A stretch of DNA of 35,645 nucleotides from the NCBI GenBank assembly GCA_963925605.1, contig CAWURY010000023.1, positions 1-35,645 of the forward strand, written 5' to 3'. Shown here piece by piece: positions 1 through 7,525 of this stretch. Position 1 is the first letter of the stretch, and every line of letters begins with the position of its first letter. The notes beneath the pieces were generated by a model. That model was given only the letters and a program-made list of their open reading frames with translations. It was not told where the DNA came from and did not search any database. Source of the DNA: Porticoccus sp963925605 (GTDB taxonomy: Bacteria; Pseudomonadota; Gammaproteobacteria; Pseudomonadales; Porticoccaceae). The translations under genes were made by a program, and so were the position numbers.

Positions 1-56
1 ATGTGTTAGGCCTGCCGCCAGCGTTCAATCTGAGCCATGATCAAACTCTTCAGTTT
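1..56 (-). rRNA. rrs: 16S ribosomal RNA, 5' end only
   Basis: Read on the minus strand, this begins AAACTGAAGAGTTTGATC and continues with the universally conserved start of bacterial 16S rRNA, including GCTGGCGGCAGGCCTAACAC. The mature 5' end falls at about base 56. Only the first 56 or so bases are present; the gene runs off the left edge of the window. tyrS lies upstream on the same strand, as it does next to an rRNA operon in Pseudomonas aeruginosa (from memory). Confidence 0.97.
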
Positions 57-287
57 AAAATTCTTTAACCTCTTTCATATCTTAGAAAGATTAGATTAAG
101 AGGGAGCAGTTTCACAAAAACCTGCGACACTACTCAAAAACATGGCCAAACACTTTGGCTTACCAAATTACTTACTTTGGTGAGTTACTTGTATTTGATG
201 ATTCGTTGTCACATGAATCATCTCAGCAAGCACCCACACTCATTATCTGATTAATTGTTAAAGAACGTTGCTCACGTATGGAGCGGG
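57..287 (-). other. rRNA leader between promoter P2 and 16S
   Basis: This is the transcribed spacer upstream of 16S and codes for no protein. It contains a boxA and two small adjoining inverted repeats. The first pairs GCCAAA with TTTGGC around a 3-nt loop (145-159). The second pairs bases 159-167 with 176-184 with one mismatch. They share base 159, so they could be alternative folds. Part of this leader should pair with the far side of 16S to form the RNase III processing stem, but the partner lies outside the window. Confidence 0.75.
255..266 (-). promoter_or_regulatory. rRNA antitermination boxA
   Basis: On the minus strand the sequence GTTCTTTAACAA matches the gammaproteobacterial rRNA boxA (core CTTTAACAA). 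It lies about 20 nt after the predicted P2 start and about 200 nt before 16S. By family knowledge, NusB/NusE bind boxA RNA and protect rRNA transcription from Rho. The motif match and its place in the leader are seen directly; the function is inferred. Confidence 0.88.
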
Positions 288-293
288 TTGCGT

Positions 294-321
294 ATTCTAC
301 GGATCGCTTCCTTAAAGTCAA
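294..321 (-). promoter_or_regulatory. rRNA promoter P2 (proximal)
   Basis: On the minus strand TTGACT (316-321) and TAGAAT (294-299) are separated by 16 bp, a near-consensus sigma70 promoter. Transcription should start near base 287, just upstream of boxA. It has the same spacer length and the same -10 hexamer as the distal promoter, so the two look like a duplicated pair typical of rRNA operons. Confidence 0.8.
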
Positions 322-405
322 CAGCATCGATGGTTTTTTTACTAAAAAAATTACGACTTGTAGCTGTTAATTTTTCGTCTCCAACCAACCTTGAAACGGA
401 CGCGC

Positions 406-433
406 ATTCTAGTCTTTCATGCCTAACTGTCAA
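406..433 (-). promoter_or_regulatory. rRNA promoter P1 (distal)
   Basis: On the minus strand a perfect TTGACA (428-433) lies 16 bp before TAGAAT (406-411). A G+C-rich discriminator (GCGCGTCC) follows the -10, as is usual for stringently controlled rRNA promoters. Immediately upstream (about 434-475) is a strongly A/T-rich tract that would suit an UP element contacting the alpha subunit. Start expected near base 399. Confidence 0.82.
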
Positions 434-559
434 ACTATTTCTTTATAAAAGCAGTTCTTTTTTTTTGATTTGATCAATATGCTCACAGGAACTGAAGATT
501 TTGGCTTTATTTCTGAGCAAGCAATGATGCTTTGAACATTATTTCTATAATTTTCTCGT
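434..559. other. spacer between tyrS and the rRNA promoters
   Basis: The first 40 bases are the A/T-rich UP-element-like tract of P1. The rest, directly after the tyrS stop, shows no convincing open frame. I see no stem-loop followed by a T run on the minus strand, so tyrS transcripts may run on into the rRNA operon. Confidence 0.6.
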
Positions 560-1870
560 TTAAATGCTCAATTCAAATAAATGATATTTTTTCTTCCCGA
601 GCTTAACTATAAAAAATCTCCCGAAAAGCGCAGAATCCAAGGAAAAGCATCTTGCTACCTTCATATTATCTTCATAGCACTTGGCGACCCCGTTAATAAA
701 TAGAGCATTGCGCAAAAGCGCATCCTTAACCTCTCTACCGGAAAGAGCTAGACCGCACTCTGAAAAAAGTCCCGTCATCGTCTGCCCATCTAGGGCCGAC
801 AGCTCTAGACTACTTGACGGCAAGCCATCTTGTTTAAGTTGAACTAAATCCTCTTCGCTCAAAGATGCCGGCTCACCCGAAAAAAGCTCGCGAGTTATCC
901 TTTGTGCCGAAGCAAGACTAGTCGGTCCATGTACAAGCTCCGTTACTTCTCTTGCAAGCACCTCCTGAGCAGACTTTCTACCCTGAATCATTGCATCAGC
1001 CTTCTCTATCTCATCAATAGCACTTAGTGACAAAAAGGTGAAGTATCGTAAAAAGATATATACATCTGCATCTGCGGTATTCAACCAGAACTGATAAAAT
1101 GCATAAGGCGACGTTTTTTTAGGGTCAAGCCATATGGTGCCGGCTTCAGTTTTACCGAACTTAGTGCCATCTGATTTTGTTACTAACGGCAACGTCATAC
1201 CGAAAACCTGACTACCATTTAAGCGTCGCGAAAGATCAACGCCACCGGTTATATTTCCCCATTGATCTGATCCGCCAATTTGCACAGTGCAATCATATAG
1301 TCGATTGAGTTGAGAGAAATCATAGGACTGAAGCAACATGTAAGTAAACTCGGTATAAGATATACCATCACCATCTCTATCGAGTCTTTGTTTTACAGCC
1401 TCCTTGTTAATCATATTGTTGACAGAGAAATGTTTACCTACATCTCGCAAGAAAGATAAAAAATCTATTTTTCCGATCCAATCAAGGTTATTCAACACCT
1501 CAGCAGAATGGGCGCCAATATTAAAATCTACAAATTTAGATATCTGCTCTCTAATTAAAATGGTCCAGTCTGCAACTACATTAGGCGTATTAAGTTTACG
1601 CTCTTGAGCTTTAAAACTTGGATCTCCAATTAATCCTGTCGCACCGCCCAGCAAAGCAATAGGCTTATGCCCTGCCTGCTGAAAGCGCTTTAAAACTAAC
1701 AAAGGAACCAAGCTGCCAATGTGAAGACTATCTGCTGTTGGGTCAAATCCACAATAGAGGGTGCGAGAACCAGCTGACAGGTGTTCGGCTAGCTTCTCAG
1801 CTGCGGTCATCTGGGCAATCAAGCCTCGTGCTTGAAGGTCGTCTAGTAACTGCTCACTGTGCTTACCCAT
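560..1870 (-). CDS. tyrS: tyrosyl-tRNA synthetase
   Basis: Class I aminoacyl-tRNA synthetase that charges tRNA-Tyr with tyrosine in the cytoplasm. The 436-residue product aligns along its length with E. coli TyrS. Visible motifs are HIGS at residues 50-53 (the HIGH signature), a GGSDQWGN segment near 199-206 in the tyrosine pocket, and KFGKT at 237-241 (the KMSKS equivalent). The C-terminal 75 or so residues form the S4-like tRNA-binding domain, ending in an LFGRF-GKK segment as in E. coli. I chose the ATG at 1870, with a GAGA element 8 nt upstream, over an in-frame TTG eight codons earlier. The gene is divergent from mepM and lies upstream of, and codirectional with, the rRNA operon. Confidence 0.97.
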   Translation of the reverse strand: MGKHSEQLLDDLQARGLIAQMTAAEKLAEHLSAGSRTLYCGFDPTADSLHIGSLVPLLVLKRFQQAGHKPIALLGGATGLIGDPSFKAQERKLNTPNVVADWTILIREQISKFVDFNIGAHSAEVLNNLDWIGKIDFLSFLRDVGKHFSVNNMINKEAVKQRLDRDGDGISYTEFTYMLLQSYDFSQLNRLYDCTVQIGGSDQWGNITGGVDLSRRLNGSQVFGMTLPLVTKSDGTKFGKTEAGTIWLDPKKTSPYAFYQFWLNTADADVYIFLRYFTFLSLSAIDEIEKADAMIQGRKSAQEVLAREVTELVHGPTSLASAQRITRELFSGEPASLSEEDLVQLKQDGLPSSSLELSALDGQTMTGLFSECGLALSGREVKDALLRNALFINGVAKCYEDNMKVARCFSLDSALFGRFFIVKLGKKKYHLFELSI

Positions 1871-2049
1871 CTTTAAAGTCTCTTTCTTGAACAAATCACG
1901 AAGGATGCAAACGATACATTATCTCTCTATAAAAACAAACATCCCTAAGGCTAGACTTACAAAACTCCAACTGTGGGCTTAAGCTGATTGCCATTAACAT
2001 GCAGTTCTGGTATTAACGCCAAAATATATAAAGTAGTATGTAAGCCATT

Positions 2050-3507
2050 ATGCCCCAAAATAGATATCACAATGCCAAGCAGGCTTATTCAATATGGTCT
2101 GCTAGACCATTCACATCCCCACCATACACTACCGTATCATTGATTTATTTCAAGGCATATACAGCAGCATTGGCTTACCTCAAGATATATGCAACAGCAT
2201 TGACTTATGCCGTTGCTATACTAGTGATGATCTTTTATTTTTCAGCAGAAAGAGCGCCCATAAAGCGTATCACAAAAGATATAACTGTCAGTTTTGGCGA
2301 TGGAGAAAAAATAAAAGCAGAATCGGATATCTTGGCACTTAGCTTCCTCGGTCCAGAGTCGTTTTCTGATAGCAATATCGAACATCTAATATGGAAAGAT
2401 CAAACCATTAAGCATGGTGACAACCTCAGCACCATTTTTCAAAGATCCTCTTTAAGCGCAAAAGACGTTCTTAACTTAACATCCATCCCTTCATCTAAGC
2501 CTTTATTAGCAATGCAGCCTGGGCAAAAAATACAACTTGGCTTATCTCCTGAAGGAGAGCTCGTACAGCTTAAATATATTAAATCCAAACTAGAATTTTA
2601 TCTTTATGTCAAGACCGATCAAATAGAAGGGGTTAAATTTATCGGAAAGCATATTATTTTAAGCCCCGAGGTAATTTCTACTTATCGCGATGCAACAATT
2701 GAAGATTCTCTATTCCTTAGCGGTGAGGGCGCTCACCTGCCTTATAGTGTAACTATGGAGCTCGCTAATATTTTTGGTTGGGATATCGACTTTGCTTTAG
2801 ACATACGAAAAGGGGACAGCTTTTTTGTTCTATATGAAGAGAAATTTTTAAATGGAAAAAAAATAGATGGAGGCCATATCTTGGCTGCTGAATTCGTCAA
2901 CCAAGGTAGATCATTTATGGCTGTTCGCTATTCAAGTGGTGACGGAAAAGCACAATACTACACCCCCGAAGGATATGATATGCGGAAAACGTTCCTTCGT
3001 GCGCCGCTTGACTTTACTCACATAAGTTCTAGTTTTAACTTAAAACGTCAGCACCCCATACACAAAAAAATAATTGCTCATCGAGGTGTAGACTATGTTG
3101 CCCCCCGAGGTACCCCAATTTTTGCAGCGGGTGATGGCAAAATCATTGCTAGCAGCTACAGTCAAGCCAATGGAAATTATGTGTTTATACAACATAGCCA
3201 AGGGGTAACTACCAAATACCTTCATCTTAATAAACGAAAAGTGGAAAAAGGGCAAAAGGTCACACAAAAGCAAATAATTGGAACATTAGGTTCGACGGGT
3301 TACGCTACAGGACCTCATCTACACTATGAATTTTTGATTAATGGTGTTCACAGAAATCCTCGCACGGTCACTCTTCCTCAGGTCAGCCCGATCAAAAACT
3401 CTGAGAGAGCCAGATTCGAGGAGCTCACAAAACCTTTAGTTGCACAACTTAGAAGCCACCAACAGACATCACAACTGGCTATGATATTAACATCATCTAA
3501 TAATTAG
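2050..3507 (+). CDS. mepM: M23 family murein endopeptidase (MepM/OapA-like)
   Basis: Membrane-anchored periplasmic zinc endopeptidase expected to cut peptidoglycan cross-links. The 485-residue product has an N-terminal hydrophobic anchor (about 46-65), a LysM/OapA-like segment containing GDNLSTIF and MQPGQKIQL (about 125-165), and a C-terminal M23 (LytM) domain. The zinc ligands are visible as HRGVD (H344, D348) and HLH (H423, H425), so the enzyme should be active rather than an EnvC-type activator. The anchor region carries a tandem 30-bp duplication (see repeat). The ribosome-binding site is weak; 2050 is the only ATG that keeps the anchor. The next gene, anmK, starts 12 nt downstream; pairing a wall hydrolase with a wall-recycling kinase, next to tyrS and erpA, matches the Pseudomonas order. 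Confidence 0.92.
   Translation: MPQNRYHNAKQAYSIWSARPFTSPPYTTVSLIYFKAYTAALAYLKIYATALTYAVAILVMIFYFSAERAPIKRITKDITVSFGDGEKIKAESDILALSFLGPESFSDSNIEHLIWKDQTIKHGDNLSTIFQRSSLSAKDVLNLTSIPSSKPLLAMQPGQKIQLGLSPEGELVQLKYIKSKLEFYLYVKTDQIEGVKFIGKHIILSPEVISTYRDATIEDSLFLSGEGAHLPYSVTMELANIFGWDIDFALDIRKGDSFFVLYEEKFLNGKKIDGGHILAAEFVNQGRSFMAVRYSSGDGKAQYYTPEGYDMRKTFLRAPLDFTHISSSFNLKRQHPIHKKIIAHRGVDYVAPRGTPIFAAGDGKIIASSYSQANGNYVFIQHSQGVTTKYLHLNKRKVEKGQKVTQKQIIGTLGSTGYATGPHLHYEFLINGVHRNPRTVTLPQVSPIKNSERARFEELTKPLVAQLRSHQQTSQLAMILTSSNN
2151..2210 (+). repeat. 30-bp tandem duplication inside mepM
   Basis: Two directly adjoining 30-bp units (2151-2180 and 2181-2210) match at 22 of 30 positions. They encode the successive decapeptides KAYTAALAYL and KIYATALTYA just before and into the membrane anchor. 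Most differences are transitions, which suggests an old duplication kept in frame. Confidence 0.75.
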
Positions 3508-3519
3508 ACACTCAACACT

Positions 3520-4659
3520 ATGGGCGAGAAACAACTTTATATAGGCCTTATGTCTGGAACAAGTGCAGACAGCATTGACGCTGTCCTGGTAGACCTAGGC
3601 TCTCATAAACCTGAGGTGCTGCTTACGTATTCACTTGAATTAGAGGACAATATAAAAGAACAGATCAACTCACTCAATATTTCAGGAGCAGATGAAATAC
3701 ACCGAATGAGCCAGCTAGACAGATCTCTTGGGCTGCTGTTTGCGCAAGCTGTCAATGAACTAGTATGTTTATCAAAATCGTTAAAAGGGATAAAAGATAT
3801 TTTAGCAGTCGGCAGCCACGGACAAACTATTCGACATTATCCGCCAGGAGAAATTCCTAATAATGACCTAGGCTATAGCTTGCAAATAGGTGACCCAAAT
3901 ACTATTGCAGAGTTAACTGGTATCACTACCGTTGCTGATTTTCGTCGTCGCGATATCGCATTAGGCGGACAAGGGGCTCCTCTTGTCCCAAGATTTCATC
4001 TAGAGTTCTTTGAAAAGATCGGCTCTGTCCGCGCCATTATCAACATAGGGGGTATCTCTAATGTCACCTTATTACCCGGTGACGGAATAGTCTCATCAGT
4101 TCTTGGTTATGATACAGGTCCAGGCAATGGATTAATGGACAAGTGGATCAAGACGCATCTTGGAGACAATTACGATGAAAGCGGCGCCTGGGCTTCCGAA
4201 GGGAACGTTGCTGAGGCATTACTTTCTAGCCTAATGAGCGCTCCTTATGTCATAGAGCCGGCCCCCAAGAGCACGGGTCCAGAGTTATTTAACCTGTACT
4301 GGCTACAAAAGCATCTAAGCAAATTGCCATCCTATAATCCAAGAGATGTTCAGGCGACATTGTTAGAATTTACAGCTCAAACTATCGCTCAAGCCTTGCA
4401 TTCTCATGGGTTCAAGATAGATGAAGTGTATATTTGCGGTGGTGGCGCGCATAATACTAGTTTAGTTAAACGTCTTGAAGGATTGCTATATCCAGCCCCA
4501 GTTGCAAGCACATCAACACTGGGTATTGCTCCAAGCTGGGTTGAAGCTGTTGCTTTTGCTTGGCTAGCGAAACAAACTATCGAAGGGATGCCTGGAAATA
4601 TACCAACTGTAACTGGGGCAAAAAAAGCCTCTGTGCTAGGGGCAATTTACAGAAGATAA
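3520..4659 (+). CDS. anmK: anhydro-N-acetylmuramic acid kinase
   Basis: Cytoplasmic murein-recycling enzyme that cleaves and phosphorylates 1,6-anhydroMurNAc to MurNAc 6-phosphate with ATP. The 379-residue product has the family phosphate-binding start MSGTSADSID (11-20), the GSHGQTIRH segment (98-106), TVADFRRRDIALGGQGAPLVP (from 137, with the catalytic aspartate region) and YDTGPGN further on. Length is normal for the family. It lies 12 nt after mepM with no clear Shine-Dalgarno of its own, so it is probably translated from the same message. It converges on erpA with a 22-nt gap. Confidence 0.96.
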   Translation: MGEKQLYIGLMSGTSADSIDAVLVDLGSHKPEVLLTYSLELEDNIKEQINSLNISGADEIHRMSQLDRSLGLLFAQAVNELVCLSKSLKGIKDILAVGSHGQTIRHYPPGEIPNNDLGYSLQIGDPNTIAELTGITTVADFRRRDIALGGQGAPLVPRFHLEFFEKIGSVRAIINIGGISNVTLLPGDGIVSSVLGYDTGPGNGLMDKWIKTHLGDNYDESGAWASEGNVAEALLSSLMSAPYVIEPAPKSTGPELFNLYWLQKHLSKLPSYNPRDVQATLLEFTAQTIAQALHSHGFKIDEVYICGGGAHNTSLVKRLEGLLYPAPVASTSTLGIAPSWVEAVAFAWLAKQTIEGMPGNIPTVTGAKKASVLGAIYRR

Positions 4660-4681
4660 AGCCAATCCTAGGAGATATATT

Positions 4682-5035
4682 CTACACTGAAAAAGAAGAT
4701 CCGCACCCACATGTAGCGGTAGCATTTGGATTAGAGATAGAAAACTTCGATCCCTGGAGGCCTTCCTCGTAATCTACAGTGGAGCCCGTCAAGTACTGAA
4801 TACTCAGGGAATCCGCAAGCACAAAAATACCTTCTTCTTCGACAACAGTGTCATCTTCAGCCACTAGTTGATCAAAACTAAACCCATACTGAAAGCCGGA
4901 GCAGCCACCGCCAGTAACAAAAACTCTTAGTTTGAGTTCGGGGTTACCTTCTTCTTCAACTAAACTTTTTATCTTTGCTGCTGCGCTCTCTGACACATAG
5001 AGAGGCATAGGTGCAAACGTTTGAATACCTGACAT
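4682..5035 (-). CDS. erpA: iron-sulfur cluster insertion protein ErpA
   Basis: A-type Fe-S carrier that delivers clusters to apo-enzymes, including those of isoprenoid synthesis. The 117-residue product carries the three conserved cysteines of the HesB/IscA family: C45 in GGGCSGF, and C109 and C111 in the C-terminal CGCGSSF. A 9-10-residue N-terminal addition before LYVSESAA is usual for ErpA as opposed to IscA. The gene follows the bactofilin gene by about 60 nt on the same strand and converges on anmK. No isc genes are present nearby. Confidence 0.95.
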   Translation of the reverse strand: MSGIQTFAPMPLYVSESAAAKIKSLVEEEGNPELKLRVFVTGGGCSGFQYGFSFDQLVAEDDTVVEEEGIFVLADSLSIQYLTGSTVDYEEGLQGSKFSISNPNATATCGCGSSFSV

Positions 5036-5098
5036 TTATATTCCTGTAAATTATTGCAACCAAAAAATAACCAAGCCATTACAGTATACACTAACAAC

Positions 5099-5509
5099 TT
5101 ACTCGCTGGATTCTACTATATCGTCGTTTTTCAGAACTTTAATGTCGTCCGGATTGGGCTGATAAATAAAAGTTCCATTTATCTTGGCACCTTTTTCTGT
5201 TTCAACCGACACATAGTAAAGATTGCCTTCCACATAAGAGCTAGCTGTTAGATGGACTTTTTCTGAGGAATAAATATTTCCCTCTATGCGTCCGCTAACT
5301 AGGGTTACAGGAGAATGAATGTCTCCTGTAACCACACCTGTAGGCAAAATACTAGCTCGACTACCTTCTACGCTAGAGAGGACATTGCCAGTTATCTGGC
5401 CTTCTATTTCTAAATTTCCAGTAAAGTGCAGATCTCCAACAATACGAGTGGTTTCAGAAATTAACGTTGTGCTTTCTGATGAAAAATCTCTAGTCTTGTT
5501 TGCAAACAT
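5099..5509 (-). CDS. bactofilin (polymer-forming cytoskeletal protein)
   Basis: Bactofilin (DUF583) proteins polymerise without nucleotide and act as scaffolds, often recruiting cell-wall enzymes. The 136-residue product has a short polar N-terminus, then the repeated beta-helix pattern of the family: GDLHFTGNLEIEGQITGNV (25-43), a GDIHSPVTLVSGRIEGNIYS repeat and SSYVEGNLYY. A short proline-containing tail (QPNPDD) follows. No membrane segment is visible. Its start has an AGGAGAG Shine-Dalgarno. It lies between argC and erpA as in Pseudomonas. Proximity to the M23 peptidase gene fits a link with wall shaping, but that is inference. Confidence 0.9.
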   Translation of the reverse strand: MFANKTRDFSSESTTLISETTRIVGDLHFTGNLEIEGQITGNVLSSVEGSRASILPTGVVTGDIHSPVTLVSGRIEGNIYSSEKVHLTASSYVEGNLYYVSVETEKGAKINGTFIYQPNPDDIKVLKNDDIVESSE

Positions 5510-5809
5510 ATCTTTCTCTCCTTTTATATTATTCGCTAAACGCTTTGATCTGAGTCTAGGCGATGCTAATTTTTATCAATCTTCCGCTCATGCTCACGAC
5601 TTATTTTATAATCGCCGTAGTGCCATATTGTTGTAGGCGCATGCTGCGGGGCAAGGCCTACCGATAACCCTAATAATGCCTTTTAGGATATTAAAGTATT
5701 TAAACTCTTATTTCCTAGCAGCAGAATCAGGTACGCTATCAAGGGGCTCAAGCCTAGAACTTCTTCTTTTCCATCTGTTACACCTTTACTGGCTAGCTTA
5801 AGGTCAGCC
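5510..5809. other. 300-bp gap after argC, possible gene remnant
   Basis: There is no intact gene here. On the minus strand one frame (5751 down to 5566) reads a short hydrophobic peptide (SPLIAYLILLLGN...), then TAA at 5683-5685, then 38 further sense codons including WHYGDYKISREHERK, ending in TAG at 5566-5568. In Pseudomonas a DUF6776 gene (membrane anchor then coil) sits at this place, to my recollection. The region could be its decayed trace. An imperfect inverted repeat, GTAGGC...GCCTAC (5633-5661), lies within it. It lacks a T run, so I do not call a terminator. Confidence 0.3.
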
Positions 5810-6856
5810 CTAGGGTAGCAAGGCGGGGCTTTCTAGGGCCGTACTTTCTGGCAAGCCAAACAATATGTTCATATTCTGTATTGCCTGACCAGAAGCACCT
5901 TTCACAAGATTGTCTTCAACAACAAGAACTACAACCTTATTTCCGCCGCCAGGACAAAATACGCTAATTCTGCACTTATTAGTGCCTTTAACAGTGCGCG
6001 TTTGAGGATGACTGCCCGCTGGCAAAACATCAACAAATGGTTCGCCTCTAAAGCAATCCTCATAGATTTTCTGTATATCTACACCTTTAACTTTAAGTGT
6101 CGCATACAGTGTAGAGTGTATTCCTCTGATAATTGGCAGCAAGTGGGGCACAAATGTCAACTTAACAGGCTCTCCTGCAATATCCTCGAGACCTTGCTTA
6201 ATTTCTGGTAAATGTCTATGTCCAGCGACACTGTAGGCTTTAAAGCTATCACTGGTCTCCGCCAAAAGATTTTCTATCTTAGCCTCACGACCAGCACCGC
6301 TAACGCCAGATGCAGTATTGGCAATAAGGTCATCAAGATTTACTAGCTTGGACTCCAGTAGCGGTTTAAATCCAAGCAGTACACTGGTAGGGTAACACCC
6401 AGGGCAAGCAACTAGATCGGCATTCTTTATTTCCTGTCGATTAATTTCTGGTAATCCATACACAGCCTTATTTAACAATTCTGGGCAACCATGCGCCTGC
6501 CCATACCATTGGGCCCAAGAAGCAGGATCTCTTAGCCTAAAATCAGCAGACAGGTCAATAACTTTGATGCCTTTTCTTAGCATGGCTGGTGCAGCTTCTT
6601 GAGCAACCCCATGAGGAGTAGCAAAAAATATGACATCACAATTATTCAACTGATCAGAATTTGGGTCAATAAAGCTCTGATCATAATGGCCTCTAAGGTT
6701 GGGGAATAAATCATCTACTCGGCGGCCAACCTCGGTACGAGAAGTTATCGCCAACACTTTCGCATTAGGGTGCATCGCCAGAAGCCTTAATAACTCGACG
6801 CCAGTGTATCCCGTGGCACCCACAACACCGATTTTAATCACTACGCTATTCTTCAT
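5810..6856 (-). CDS. argC: N-acetyl-gamma-glutamyl-phosphate reductase
   Basis: Third step of arginine biosynthesis: NADPH-dependent reduction of N-acetylglutamyl phosphate to the semialdehyde. The 348-residue product has a Rossmann start (GVVGATGYTG, 10-19), the active-site cysteine C154 in CPGCYPTS, and the HRHLPEI segment. The C-terminus with NLVKGASGQAIQNMN is nearly identical to the Pseudomonas enzyme. The ATG at 6856 has AAGGG 8 nt upstream; a GTG five codons later would match the Pseudomonas start equally well. The gene is divergent from hemJ across an 82-nt spacer. No other arg genes are in the window. Confidence 0.96.
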   Translation of the reverse strand: MKNSVVIKIGVVGATGYTGVELLRLLAMHPNAKVLAITSRTEVGRRVDDLFPNLRGHYDQSFIDPNSDQLNNCDVIFFATPHGVAQEAAPAMLRKGIKVIDLSADFRLRDPASWAQWYGQAHGCPELLNKAVYGLPEINRQEIKNADLVACPGCYPTSVLLGFKPLLESKLVNLDDLIANTASGVSGAGREAKIENLLAETSDSFKAYSVAGHRHLPEIKQGLEDIAGEPVKLTFVPHLLPIIRGIHSTLYATLKVKGVDIQKIYEDCFRGEPFVDVLPAGSHPQTRTVKGTNKCRISVFCPGGGNKVVVLVVEDNLVKGASGQAIQNMNILFGLPESTALESPALLP

Positions 6857-6938
6857 ATCATCAACCCTTATAGGTGTTTATAATAACCCAAACAAACTAA
6901 GATTAAACGTAGTCTCACAGAATATAGGTGATGAGCGA
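6857..6938. promoter_or_regulatory. argC/hemJ divergent promoter region
   Basis: The spacer holds a TATAAT on the plus strand (6879-6884) facing hemJ, without a good -35. On the opposite strand at nearly the same place, TTATAA follows TTAATC at 17 bp and faces argC. The two -10 elements overlap, so the promoters may compete. This is weak evidence from motifs alone. Confidence 0.35.
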
Positions 6939-7397
6939 ATGGACTGGATAAAAGAATTTCTCATAGCGAGTCATAGTTGGATAGTCGCAATGCATATTAT
7001 TGCAATGGTTTGTTGGTTTGCTGCGCTGTTTTATCTGCCAAGGTTGTTTGTATATCACTCCATGTCTGACGATCGGATAAGCAATGAACGATTTAAAACT
7101 ATGGAGCGGAAACTATATAGGGGCATTGCAAACCCATCTATGGTGATCACCATTTCTATGGGAATAGCTCTTTTTTGCATTTCTTCTGACTACTATAAAG
7201 AGGCCCTCTGGTTTCAGATAAAGATTTTCTTGGTTATTTTATTGGTTATATATCACTACATTTGTCAGAAGCTAATGAGTCAATTCCGGGATGACAATAA
7301 TGTCCATGGTCATATTTTTTATAGATGGTTCAATGAGGCTCCAGTGATAATACTGGTGAGTGTTGTTATTTTAGTAGTAGTAAAGCCCTTTTCATAG
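6939..7397 (+). CDS. hemJ: protoporphyrinogen IX oxidase, HemJ type
   Basis: Inner-membrane protein of the UPF0093/HemJ family, which oxidises protoporphyrinogen IX to protoporphyrin IX, the penultimate step of haem synthesis. The 152-residue product shows the family signature MHIIAMVCWFAALFYLPRLF (18-37) with the conserved H19, a MERKLY segment (55-60) and the conserved lysine K95 at the head of the third helix. About four membrane helices are seen (12-34, 66-84, 90-108, 134-150). I chose the ATG at 6939, which follows an AGGTGATGAG element and matches usual family starts; the frame is open much further upstream, antisense to argC. hemL and hemB follow on the same strand. Confidence 0.93.
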   Translation: MDWIKEFLIASHSWIVAMHIIAMVCWFAALFYLPRLFVYHSMSDDRISNERFKTMERKLYRGIANPSMVITISMGIALFCISSDYYKEALWFQIKIFLVILLVIYHYICQKLMSQFRDDNNVHGHIFYRWFNEAPVIILVSVVILVVVKPFS

Positions 7398-7525
7398 CGC
7401 CAGAATTCTCAAAAAATAGAGAACTTTGTTTCAGTATCTCTTCTTTATTGCTTGGCACACAGAGTTATAATCAAGGATAATAAGCACTAAATATTTCATT
7501 CTAAAGCCATTAGGCGACCCAATCC
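7398..7525 (+). promoter_or_regulatory. hemJ-hemL spacer with candidate hemL promoter
   Basis: The spacer is 128 nt. A TATAAT at 7466-7471 could serve hemL, although no good -35 stands 16-18 bp before it. A small inverted repeat (TTCTC/GAGAA around an A/T loop, near 7405-7425) follows hemJ and may slow or end its transcription, but the stem is short. The promoter call is tentative. Confidence 0.35.

Noticed and set aside
255..473. 72-residue plus-strand open frame
   Set aside because: It lies wholly in the rRNA leader and promoters, opposite boxA, P1 and P2; no ribosome-binding site or family.
5633..5661. GTAGGC...GCCTAC inverted repeat as terminator for argC
   Set aside because: No T run follows on the minus strand and the loop is 17 nt; left only as an unexplained repeat.
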